Source: Nigrospora sphaerica (Eukaryota > Ascomycota > Sordariomycetes > Amphisphaeriales > Apiosporaceae). Taken from it: a DNA stretch of 64,000 nucleotides. Where the stretch lies: positions 40,660-104,659 of the forward strand of contig JAGVVL010000031.1 of assembly GCA_018287875.1 (NCBI GenBank). The letters are read 5' to 3'. Shown one piece after another: positions 1 to 8,983 of this stretch (the stretch's first letter is position 1; each line of letters starts with the position of its first letter). A model generated the notes under the pieces. The model did no database searches. It saw only the letters and a list, made by a program, of their open reading frames with translations, and was not told the DNA's origin. The translations under genes were made by a program, and so were the position numbers.

Positions 1-2215
1 AAGCGAAGTTACTTAAGCATGGCGCCTCTATTGCTATTTGCGAAGAGGAGGAGGCAGGGGAAGAGGGTGGTTCGTCTGATCCGGGTTTAAAAAAACGCGA
101 AGTAAAAGCCGTCATTACCCCTGGAACCGTTAGTGCGGAAGCCTTGTTAGAAGCCAATCAAGAAAACCTACTGATTGCAGTTGCAAAAGCTAGTCATACG
201 TTTGGTATTGTGATTTTAGAGGTAGCGAGCGGGCGATTTGAAGCGTTGATGTGTGATACGCTTGAAAATTTAGTCACAGAGTTACACCGTTTACAACCTG
301 CTGAACTATTGCTTAGCCATTCCTTAGCGGAGCAATTAGACGTAAAGCAATTTAATTGTTGTATACAACGTCAAGATGAGTATCACTTCGATAGTAACAA
401 AGCGGCTCGACTCTTAACTGAGCATTTTCAGGTGAATAACCTTAAGGCATTAGGTTGTGAAGACTTACCTGCTATTGTAAAAGCTTCGGGTTGTTTATTA
501 TCCTATCTACAGATTACACAACAAACCACCTTAACCCATGTACAACGACTGAAACTTTTAAATGCAAAGCATACCGTCTTTTTAGATGCGCAAACTCAGC
601 AGCACCTAGAATTGACTCAAAATTTGCAAGGGACTAAAGACAAAACGGTTGCTTGGATATTAGATAAAACAGCGACTGCCATGGGCAGTCGTTTGTTAAT
701 TCGATGGCTTAAAAATCCAATACGGGATATCGAAAAAATTGAAGCACGGCAGATGGCTATTAAAGCCTTACTGATTGCGTATCCTATTGAGGGTCAGTCT
801 TATCAACCCCTTTATTTTTAATCTGTTATCGCTTACTTAAGCAGATTGGTGATATTGAGCGTATTTTGGGTCGAATCGGTTTACGCTCTGCTCGCCCTCG
901 TGATTTGATTCAACTGAGGGCTGCTTTGCGGGTCTTACCTGAATTAAAAACACAGCTACAGCCTGTAGCGTTAACGTCATTGTTAGTAGAAAAGATTTAT
1001 AATCAACTCTCTTTTCCTCTCGAACTGTCTAAAGAATTAGAAATGGCATTAGTGGAAGAGCCGCCTTTATCCATCCGAGAAGGTGGAGTGATTGCAAAAG
1101 GTTATCATCCAGAACTCGATGCCTTGCGTAATTTTAGTACCGATGCAGATCAATATTTAAAAGAATTAGAGAATAGAGAAAGAGATCGCACGGGCATCAG
1201 TAAATTAAAAGTGAATTTTAACCGAGTGCATGGGTATTATATTGAGATTAGTCGTCAGCACAAAGAGCCTTTGCCTACTGACTATACTCGTCGACAAACC
1301 CTAAAAAATACTGAGCGATTTATTACGCCTGAATTAAAACATTATGAAAATAAAGCCTTAAGTGCCCGTGCTAAGGCGTTGATGTTAGAGAAAAAGCTAT
1401 ATGAAGCGTTAATGGAGAGAGTGGCTATCGACCTTATACCACTTCAAAAAATCGCAAAAGCGTGTAGCCTTTTAGATGTACTCAGTTGCTTAGCAGAAAG
1501 AGCTGAACATTTAAATTTAAAATGTCCTATCTTGTCTAATGAACCTGCTATTTCAATTGAAAAAGGTCGTCATTTTATTATTGAGCAAGTCAGTCAACAT
1601 CCTTTTATTGCCAACAATGTACAATTAGATTTAGATCGACGGATGTTACTCATTACCGGCCCTAATATGGGAGGTAAATCCACCTATATGCGTCAAACGG
1701 CCTTAATCGTTTTATTAGCGATGATTGGAAGTTTTGTGCCCGCTGAAAGTGCAACCATTTACCCGGTAGATGGGATTTTTACCCGTATCGGTTCAGGTGA
1801 TGACTTAGCAGGAGGGCGTTCTACTTTTATGGTAGAAATGAATGAGATGGCTAACATCCTACAACATGCCACCAATGAAAGTTTAGTATTAATTGATGAG
1901 ATTGGAAGAGGGACTAGTACTTATGATGGCCTCTCCTTAGCTTACGCGTGTGCTGAGCATTTAGCAAAAGTCACTCAATCCTATACGCTATTTTCTACGC
2001 ATTATTTTGAGTTAACTCATTTAGATCATATTCATAATATTGCCAATATTCACTTAGCGGTGGCTACGCAAGGGGAAGATTTATCATTCTTATATACGGT
2101 TAGAGAAGGGCCTTCGTATCGAAGCTATGGGATCAAAGTGGCTAAATTAGCTGGCTTACCCCTTAGTGTCATTCAACGCGCTGAAGAAAAATTACAAGAA
2201 CTAGAAAAAGTGTAA
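1..2215 (+). CDS. mutS: DNA mismatch repair ATPase MutS (5' end outside window, one frame break)
   Basis: MutS binds mismatched DNA and recruits MutL. Reading is open from base 3, inside the N-terminal mismatch-binding domain (ICEEE... VTPGT), so roughly the first 90 residues lie left of the window. Connector, lever and clamp domains follow, then the ATPase with Walker A GPNMGGKST near 1660-1680 and Walker B LVLIDEIGRGTSTYDG near 1885-1930. The frame breaks in the GGG run around 791-793, where one missing G explains it, and continues in a second frame with QIGDIERILGRIGLRSARP. The protein stops soon after AEEKLQELEKV, without the C-terminal tail that carries the tetramerisation helices in E. 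coli MutS. Its 3' end overlaps the convergent holB by 43 bp. Identity is certain; the break is probably a sequencing error. Confidence 0.96.
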
Positions 2216-3240
2216 ACCAAGTGCTCTACGGTAATAAGTGCATTAAGGCTGTATTGATGGATGTCAGACTGTAATTCCTGCAACTGATCCCAAAAATTAT
2301 ATAGCGTTTCTTCGAAGATCGCAGCTATGAGTTGTTGCAATAAAGAGGGCTCTTGAATCGGTACAAGCATTTCTACATTTTCAGCGCCCAATTTTATCTC
2401 CAATAATTGAACAGTGGCCTCCATTAAATAACTTAATAATTTTTCAATAGGCTGTTCGGACCATCTTTCGGCTACTGCTCTTGGTTCAACTCGTTTTAAG
2501 CCTAAATTAATCAAATCTTGCCATATGAACTGATAGCATTCAATTTCATTATTTTCTAATAATGCTAATGCTTTTAAAGGAACATGCTGGGCTAGCCGAA
2601 GACTCAGCGAACATACACTATCTTCTACTGAAGCGGCAATAGATGAATTAGACTGCAACCATTTCTTCCCCTCTGCTTCACTGGGTTTAGGTAATATAAT
2701 GGACTGACATCGACTTTTAATGGTCGCTAATAGATTCGCGGGTCGACTGCTTGTTAATAAAAATAAGATGCCTTTGGCTGGTTCCTCTAATGTTTTAAGT
2801 AATGCATGTTGAGCCGTAATATGTAAATCATCCACTGAATCAATAACGGCGACCGTATGATAAGCCACTGCATTTGGCATAGAAACATGATGCTTATTGG
2901 TTTGATGTAAAGCATCGATTAATTGCCTGACTTGTTCAATAGAAATTTTAGTTTTCCCTCTATCTTCAGAACTTTTGAGATAATAATAATTCGGATGACT
3001 GCCCGCTTCATGCCATCGACAGGCGGAGCATTGTTGACAACTTAAATATAAATCGTTTTTCACACTAGGTTCTGTACATAACAAAAGCCTAGCAAATTGT
3101 TGAGTCAGAGTGGTTTTTCCCGCTCCAGTAGGGGCTTGTATTAATAACGCATGAGACAAAGCATTTGTTTGGGCGGCATGATACCATTGCTGCCATTGCT
3201 TTTGATACCAAGGTAAAGGGGTCTGTATCAAAGCGTTCAT
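2173..3240 (-). CDS. holB: DNA polymerase III delta' subunit
   Basis: This is the clamp-loader delta' subunit. The 355-residue intact frame has an N-terminal AAA+ fold with a P-loop-like APTGAGKTT at about residues 36-44, a zinc-binding cysteine cluster (C...CQQCSAC), the LLKTLEEP motif, and an SRC sensor at about residues 176-178 (KSRCQS). Family members normally keep the SRC arginine finger even when they have lost ATP binding; this copy keeps a plausible P-loop lysine. The start ATG overlaps the tmk stop (ATGA), so the two are probably translationally coupled, the same order as in E. coli. The 3' end runs 43 bp into the convergent mutS. Confidence 0.94.
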   Translation of the reverse strand: MNALIQTPLPWYQKQWQQWYHAAQTNALSHALLIQAPTGAGKTTLTQQFARLLLCTEPSVKNDLYLSCQQCSACRWHEAGSHPNYYYLKSSEDRGKTKISIEQVRQLIDALHQTNKHHVSMPNAVAYHTVAVIDSVDDLHITAQHALLKTLEEPAKGILFLLTSSRPANLLATIKSRCQSIILPKPSEAEGKKWLQSNSSIAASVEDSVCSLSLRLAQHVPLKALALLENNEIECYQFIWQDLINLGLKRVEPRAVAERWSEQPIEKLLSYLMEATVQLLEIKLGAENVEMLVPIQEPSLLQQLIAAIFEETLYNFWDQLQELQSDIHQYSLNALITVEHLVYTFSSSCNFSSAR

Positions 3241-3905
3241 TGGCCTTTTTCTGCTATTAATTCATCTAAGATCTGGGTAATTTGAGTTTGTACCTGTAAT
3301 AAAGGTTGGCTTGCATCAATCACCCGATAGTAATGCGTAGCTTCTTTCGCTCTCTTTAAATAAAGTTGGCGAGCGCGTTCAAAAAAATCGCTATTTTCTT
3401 GTTCAATACGATCTAAAGCCACACCGGCTTTAGTATTTTTGATGTTAATTCGATCCAAAGCATCAGCTACGTTCATATCAAATAAAATAACACGGTCTAT
3501 GCTTAAGGTTTGATGAATAAAGGTTTGTAAGGTATTAATCCATGCTATATCAACCCCTCGACCCCCGCCTTGATAGGCATAACTTGTTTCTGTGAAACGA
3601 TCACAGACCACCCAATGACCTTTTTGGAGGGCTGGCTGAATGACTTCTATAATATGCTGACGTCTAGCAGCAAACATCAGTAATAGTTCTGTTTCAGGTA
3701 AGATAATTTCTTTTTGATGCTTCGACTCTAAAAAAGGGTTCGGATACTTTCAGCGAATGGTGTGCCACCTGGTTCGCGGGTAGTAATGACTTTTTTTGAT
3801 AAGGATTTTTGCAAGTAATCAGCAATAAAAGGTAGCTGCGTACTTTTTCCAACTCCTTCAATGCCTTCTAAACAAATAAAGCGACCTAATGGCATATGAT
3901 GCATG
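3237..3905 (-). CDS. tmk: Thymidylate kinase (one frame break)
   Basis: Tmk phosphorylates dTMP to dTDP. The N-terminal part carries the P-loop GIEGVGKST and the [11 protein letters not shown] motif. The frame is lost at a six-base T run (plus strand A run 3730-3735) and resumes in the 146-residue segment with [16 protein letters not shown] and a lid-like LDRIEQE. Adding one T restores a continuous protein of about 222 residues, the normal length for the family. Two in-frame ATG codons are possible, at 3905 and 3895. It forms an ATGA overlap with holB. A 219-bp region upstream separates it from the divergent ankyrin-family array and must hold its promoter. Confidence 0.92.
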
Positions 3906-4124
3906 TTTGAATATGAAAAATGAGGTTTCCATAGTATAGCATGTAACTCACCACATACCCCTTTATAGGTATTATATTTAATTGGATGGCATAGTTGCTA
4001 GTTTTAAATAGGTTTTCTTTCGTGTGGTAAGCAGAAAACATTTACTATACAGTACGTTTATTATAAATTTCAGTATTGCTTTAACTTTTTATTGGATCTA
4101 AATAATTATATTTTTTAAACTCTT

Positions 4125-4940
4125 ATGCTTTATATCAACTCAAGGAGTGGGTTGCAGCCTAGACTATTTGTCAGGATCGGATTAATTATCTGCTTACATG
4201 GCATGGTATTTGCAAAGGTAAAAGCTCAACAGCCTGCCCCTATAGTCACTCACTCTCAGAAAAACACTTTTTTAAATCGAACCCAGTTGAGTATTCGAGA
4301 CATTCAAGATGATAGAAGGCAAATCAGGTTGTTTCATAAATTAGGGTCATTTTCCTTCTTAGGAGAAGGGCCTACCTTAGGAGGGAGCGTGGGCTACCGA
4401 AGCGTACTAGGGGTCAATCAAAATTATTGGGCAGGGGTGTATGGGTATTTGCCATTTGAGGTAGTGTGGGATACTGCTACTCATCCTTGTCAGATTTTGA
4501 ATCTTATTCTGAGTATAGTGGGAGTAGAAGGAGGAATGAAGGAAGGGCAACTAAGCCTTAATTTTTCCTTATTTCCAAGGCCCTCCGTTAACTGGCAATT
4601 AAGCTTGTATCGCTACGAATTTGAGCTGTTTGGGTTTGGTATATTACCACATATAGAAGGAGAGCATGCTTTTGGGGAATTTCCCTGTCAATTTTTTGCT
4701 GGAAACGCTGAAACGGCGTTTTTTGGGAAAGCAACCATCATGCTCCCTAAACTCTTCAATTGGTGTACGGTAGAGATAAAAAATGGATACGCTTTAGAAA
4801 AGAATGCTTTAACCGGGTGGCAAGTTGCTGTTAATTTTGGCAAGCCTTATGAAGGCAAACACAATTGGTTAAATCGTCAAATTAATACGATGCCTTATTT
4901 AGAAACAACTAAATTTCTTAAAGAGCTTATAGACCTATAG
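4125..4940 (+). CDS. Secreted beta-domain protein, founding member of the array, without ankyrin tail
   Basis: I do not recognise a named family, but the protein is clearly paralogous to seven others in this window. An N-terminal hydrophobic stretch (LFVRIGLIICLHGMVFAKVKA) reads as a signal peptide. It is followed by a roughly 220-residue beta-rich domain with alternating polar/hydrophobic strands: VGYRSVLGVNQNYWAGVYGY, then LSLYRYEFELFGFGILPHIEG, then LPKLFNW, ending in the family signature NWLNRQINTMPYL. It stops about 14 residues after that signature, where the relatives continue into ankyrin repeats. The domain layout resembles the N-terminal barrel of inverse autotransporters; that is inference from pattern only. 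A degenerate ankyrin fragment lies downstream, so the tail may have been lost. Confidence 0.8.
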   Translation: MLYINSRSGLQPRLFVRIGLIICLHGMVFAKVKAQQPAPIVTHSQKNTFLNRTQLSIRDIQDDRRQIRLFHKLGSFSFLGEGPTLGGSVGYRSVLGVNQNYWAGVYGYLPFEVVWDTATHPCQILNLILSIVGVEGGMKEGQLSLNFSLFPRPSVNWQLSLYRYEFELFGFGILPHIEGEHAFGEFPCQFFAGNAETAFFGKATIMLPKLFNWCTVEIKNGYALEKNALTGWQVAVNFGKPYEGKHNWLNRQINTMPYLETTKFLKELIDL

Positions 4941-5448
4941 AATAAAGTTTATATAACAAAAAAATATAAGCCATTCTTTATCCAAAGTCAGTACAAAACT
5001 TAGACCTTGTATTGCATTGAGAGACAGTAGAGAAGACTAGACAAACTCATGTGGTTGGAATTAGTACCCAGTACGGTAATATAAAATTATTATTAGCTCC
5101 TACTGCAGAAATTGATACCAAGCATGCAAATAGGGAAAGTACTTTATTCCTTTCAGGAGAATGAGAGTATCTTTCAAAGCGTCTGATTACTACTACGATA
5201 GTGTAAGAAGCTATTCTGTTATTCACGAGCGCTACTGACTACGCGAATGTTACAAAAGAACAGCGTTAGCAATGCAGTAGCTATTAAGAAAAGAAGTCAA
5301 TACGGCGTACTGACTTAAATCATGCCTTTACCTGAAGGTGCTGAGATGCTAGACTTTCCATCATGCTAAGGCGGAAGCTCCTATATCCAAAATGCCTGAA
5401 ATAAAAGTGCTTTGAATGGTGAATGCTCTATTTATAGGACAAGAAACG
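4941..5448 (+). pseudogene. Intergenic decay zone with an ankyrin-repeat remnant
   Basis: No complete gene is visible between the array's first and second members. In one frame, 5045-5164 reads as a piece of ankyrin repeat (YGNIKLLLAPTAEID, then a short helix-like tail and a stop), with stops on both sides. The rest shows no frame longer than a few dozen codons. The simplest reading is the relic of the ankyrin tail that the 4125-4940 gene now lacks, or of a further array member. The match is short, so confidence is modest. Confidence 0.45.
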
Positions 5449-5479
5449 CTTGTTTTACTCTACACAGTGGTAAAGTAAG
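5449..5479 (+). promoter_or_regulatory. Hairpin just upstream of the 5493 start (copy 1)
   Basis: CTTGTTTTAC pairs with GTAAAGTAAG across an 11-base loop, with two G-U wobbles. It ends 13 bases before the ATG at 5493 and just before the GAGG ribosome site. Equivalent hairpins lie before the next two paralogs, at 7143-7173 and 8938-8968, with base changes on both arms that keep the pairing. Confidence 0.5.
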
Positions 5480-5492
5480 TTAGCGAGGTTTA

Positions 5493-7087
5493 ATGAACCA
5501 CAGTTTTCTATTTTTAAATCGAAGTCATATGTCTAACCCCCAATCAAACAGTATTGTAAAAAATACACTGCTTAGTAAAATTAATTTAAGTATACTTTTA
5601 TGTGGTATGGTCTCTCCAAGCATATGGGCCCAGGAGAACATACCGGGCGCCATTAAGCCAAAAAGTAGGATAGACACTCTTTTGAGTGGAACCCAGCTGA
5701 GTATTCGAGAAAATGCAAAAGGAATTAGGTTATTTCACAGAATAGGACGGGGTTGGGTATTAGGGAAGGTAATTCCTCTGCAGAATTTTGGGGAGTTGGC
5801 GCGGGCGGTCGAAAGATAATCGATGTAAATTCAAGATATTGGGGAGGGGTGTATGGCTATCTTCCAGAAAAAACGTTAAGGTTGAAAAGCCCAATTCTCA
5901 TACCCTTTGTTGGTACGATAGGATTTGAAGCAGGCTCTCGACCGGTACAAGGAAATATTAACCTTTCTTTAGTATCAGGGGTTAGCGGACAAGTAGCCTT
6001 ATATTGCTTGGAATTCAACTTACTAGGGTTTAGTGTATTACCCCATATAGGAGGAGAGTATACCGATAAAGGGAGCGGTTTTTTTAAACCTATTATTAGA
6101 CTTCCAAAATTTTTAAACTGGTGTTCAGCAGAGCTGAAATGGGAATGGTCTACCCAAGGGATGCAGGTAAAACCGGATTGGTCTATTAACATTGCTAGAT
6201 CTCCTAAAGCCAATGAACATTGGCTAGATCGACAAATGAACACCATGCCTTATCTAGATGCGTTAGTTCCTTGTAACACTTCAAATGCATTATCTCCTCG
6301 TCATATATCAAACGTCCCAGCGCTTCATAAAGTTTCAAATGCATTAGCGCCTCCTAAGAGTTTAAATACGCCAAATCTTCCTGATGTACATGTAACAAAA
6401 CTGCAAGGAAAAGAGCTTCATGCCACTTGGTATAATATTATTAAAGCGAATGACTTAGAAAGGGCAAGAAAATTATTCGCTCCTCATCGGGACGTAAAGT
6501 GGAATCCTGATGATAGTAGAAAATTATTAACGCTAGCCACTCGAGCTAATGTAGATCCCAAATTTTTAGAAATTTTACTAGATGCTGGTTTAAATCCGGA
6601 GACCAAAAATCTTAGAGGGGAAACACTATTAGTTGAATTGGTCAATATCGCTATTGCCTCTAATGACTGGGATATGCTAGAGAGTATCAAGTTATTATTA
6701 GATAAAGGTGCAGATGCTAATGTTAAAATAGAATCGGACGATATCGATGATAAACTGTATAAAGAACCATTGCTCATGATAGTTTCTGAGAAGATATTTG
6801 GGCTGCAAAATGTTACAGATGACCACATAAGGCTACTGGAATTACTATTAGACAATGGGGCAGATATTAATACCCCAGATCAAGATTGGAATACTATTTT
6901 ACATAAGGCTGTTATTTCTGGAGACGAGCGTCAGGTAGGGTTCCTTATGGGACATGGGTCAGATCCGACTATCAAAAATAAAGAGAATAAGGATGTCTTT
7001 GCTCTTGCTGAGGAAAAAGGCAATGACTCTATAAAAGCATTACTAAATAGGTATAAAAAACCTGAAACGCCAGCCGAAGGAGAATAA
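5493..7087 (+). CDS. Signal peptide/beta-domain/ankyrin protein, array member 2 (one frame break)
   Basis: A signal peptide (about residues 15-46, ending SIWAQ) leads into the family beta domain (SRYWGGVYGYLP; ALYCLEFNLLGFSVLPHIGGEY; RLPKFLNWCSAELKWEW) and the closing signature HWLDRQMNTMPYLDAL. A linker with repeated SNAL(S/A)P pieces joins it to about five ankyrin repeats (for example LLLDNGADINTPDQDWNTIL), ending KKPETPAEGE. The frame breaks at GGG 5763-5765; one added G gives LGEGNSSAEFWG and a continuous protein of about 530 residues. GAGG sits five bases before the ATG at 5493; an internal ATG at 5529 is an alternative start. The following paralog is a tandem duplicate. Function is unknown; surface display or secretion toward a host is inferred from signal peptide plus ankyrin. 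Confidence 0.82.
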
Positions 7088-7142
7088 GTGTGTCTTTTAA
7101 TTCAATAATTGAATTTAGTTAGCAAATAAATTAGAGCAAACG

Positions 7143-7173
7143 GCTACTTTACGATCCTGTATAGTAAAGTAGC
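7143..7173 (+). promoter_or_regulatory. Hairpin just upstream of the 7182 start (copy 2)
   Basis: A perfect 10-bp stem, GCTACTTTAC with GTAAAGTAGC, and an 11-base loop. It ends eight bases before the ATG at 7182, so the downstream arm abuts the AGG ribosome site. It occupies the same position as the hairpins at 5449-5479 and 8938-8968. It could be a terminator for the preceding gene, but it has no T run and hugs the start codon, which favours a role in translation. Confidence 0.55.
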
Positions 7174-7181
7174 AGGCTTTA

Positions 7182-8880
7182 ATGAATCATGTTTGCTATT
7201 TTTACATCAACGGCATATGTCTAATACTCAATCGAAAAGCGCTTTACAAAATATACTGCTTACTAAAATTAGTTTAAGTATACTTTTATACGGCATGGTC
7301 TCTCAAAGCGTCTGGGCCCAAGCGAATATACCAGTGGCCATTAAGCCAAAGAGTACCATAAATAGTTTTTTGAGGCGGACCCAATTGAGCCTTCGAGAAA
7401 ATGGCGATGGCTTTAGATTATTTCAAGGAATAGGTCCCATATGGGTAAGCGGAGAATGGATTCTTAGAAGATCTCCAGGGCTTAGTGTAGGGTACCGACA
7501 AGCCATAGGAATGACTCCAAATTATTGGGGAGGAATTTATTTATATTCCTCATTAAAAACATTAAAAACTCCTACTGTAATTCCATCTTCTGCTGCCATT
7601 GGATTTGAGGCAGGCTCTCGATCCGCACAAGGAAATATTAACCTTTCTTTATTATCAGGCGTTAGTGGACAAATAGCATTATATTGCTTGGAATTCAACT
7701 TACTAGGGTTTGATGTGTTACCCCATATAGGAGGAGAATGTACTGATAAACCAAACGGTTTTTTAAGCCCACTATTAGACTCCCAAAACTTTTAAACTGG
7801 TTTTCAGTAGAGTTGAAATGGAAATGGTCTAAGCAAGGGATTCAGCTAAAACCAGATTGGTCTATTAACATTGCTAGACCTCCTAAAGCTAATGAACATT
7901 GGTTAGATCGACAAATGAATGCCGCACCTTATCTAGATGCGTTAGTTCCTCCTTATTTCAAAATAGAAGATTGGTCTATTAACATTGCTAGATCTCCTAA
8001 AATGAACACCATGCCTTATCTAGATGCGTTAACGCCTCGTAACGCTTCAAATGCATTAGCTCCTCGTCATGCTGCAAACGTCCCAACTGCTCCTAATACC
8101 AAAGGAACATTATACGATAGATGGAATGATGCTATTCGCTCTGACGATCTCATAGCTGCACAAAAATTACTAAAATCTGGTCTAGACGTAAATACGACCG
8201 GTTATGCTGGTCGAACAATATTATTTTCTCTGGTTAGGCCTAATAGTAATAATAGAGGTCCTGAATATCTAGAGCTTATGCGAAAGGCACTAGAAGCTGG
8301 TGTAAAGCCGAATCAAGGAGATGATATAGGATACACTCCTTTGCATTTTGCTGCTGCGAATCATCAATATGATCACATACAATTATTACTAAATCATGGT
8401 GCAAAAGTTGATTCCAAAAATACATTTGAAGTGACTCCATTAGTTGAGGCAGTCTATGCTGCCTTGGAATGTGACTTTTCGGGTGAGCTACGTAGTATCG
8501 AATTACTATTAGAAAATGGGGCAAATCCTAATATTATATTTTATGATGAACCAGTAACATTGTTGATGGAAGCTATCACCACCATTTTTGAAGGGAAAAA
8601 ACCTACAGCTACTCATAAACAGCTAATAGAATTACTATTAGAAAAAGGAGCACATATTAACGCAAAAGGTCCAGACGGTAACACTATTTTACATAAGATG
8701 GCTTCCCATATCGATGAAAAAATAGTACCTTTCTTGCTAGATTATGGTGCAGATCCGACTATCGAAAATAAAGAGAATAAAAATGCCTTGGCTTGTACCG
8801 ATTCAAAAAAAACGCCGCAGAGTGTTATAGATTTATTAAGTAATTATAAAAAACCTGAAAAGCCAGCCTCAGAAGAATAA
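7182..8880 (+). CDS. Signal peptide/beta-domain/ankyrin protein, array member 3 (frame breaks)
   Basis: A tandem paralog of the 5493 gene with the same signal peptide (LSILLYGMVSQSVWAQ), beta domain (TPNYWGGIYLYSS; ALYCLEFNLLGFDVLPHIGGE) and closing signature HWLDRQMNAAPYLDAL. The signature region is partly duplicated (see 7855-8040). About five ankyrin repeats follow (TPLHFAAANHQYDHIQLLL; LLLEKGAHINAKGPDGNTIL), ending KKPEKPASEE. One T is missing from the T run 7759-7764, which splits the frame. The ATG at 7182, homologous to the start of the previous gene and preceded by AGG, is one base out of frame. The in-frame alternatives are TTG 7193 and ATG 7217. Function is inferred as for its neighbours. 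Confidence 0.8.
7855..8040 (+). repeat. Imperfect internal duplication of the signature region
   Basis: The segment coding for DWSINIARPPK...MNAAPYLDALVP (7855-7950) recurs as DWSINIARSPK-MNTMPYLDALTP (about 7972-8034), with the HWLDRQ part missing from the second copy. At the DNA level gattggtctattaacattgc occurs in both. The second copy resembles the 5493 paralog more than the first copy does, so unequal recombination or gene conversion between tandem paralogs is likely. Confidence 0.7.
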
Positions 8881-8937
8881 GTATTATTTTTAATAAAGTA
8901 ACTAACAGTTCAGCTAGTAAATAAATTAGAGTAAATG

Positions 8938-8968
8938 GTTACTTTACTATATAGTGTAGTAAAGTAAC
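8938..8968 (+). promoter_or_regulatory. Hairpin upstream of array member 4 (copy 3)
   Basis: A perfect 12-bp stem, GTTACTTTACTA with TAGTAAAGTAAC, and a seven-base loop. It lies between the stop at 8880 and the decayed start region near 8984-9003, at the same position as the hairpins at 5449-5479 and 7143-7173. Relative to copy 2, a C-G pair has become T-A, a compensatory change. Confidence 0.55.
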
Positions 8969-8983
8969 GCCATCCATCTTTGA

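Noticed and set aside
4941..5492. Small RNA gene in the long gap after the first array member
   Set aside because: No strong promoter-hairpin-T-run arrangement was visible; the only structured element is the hairpin tied to the next gene's start, and part of the gap reads as decayed ankyrin.
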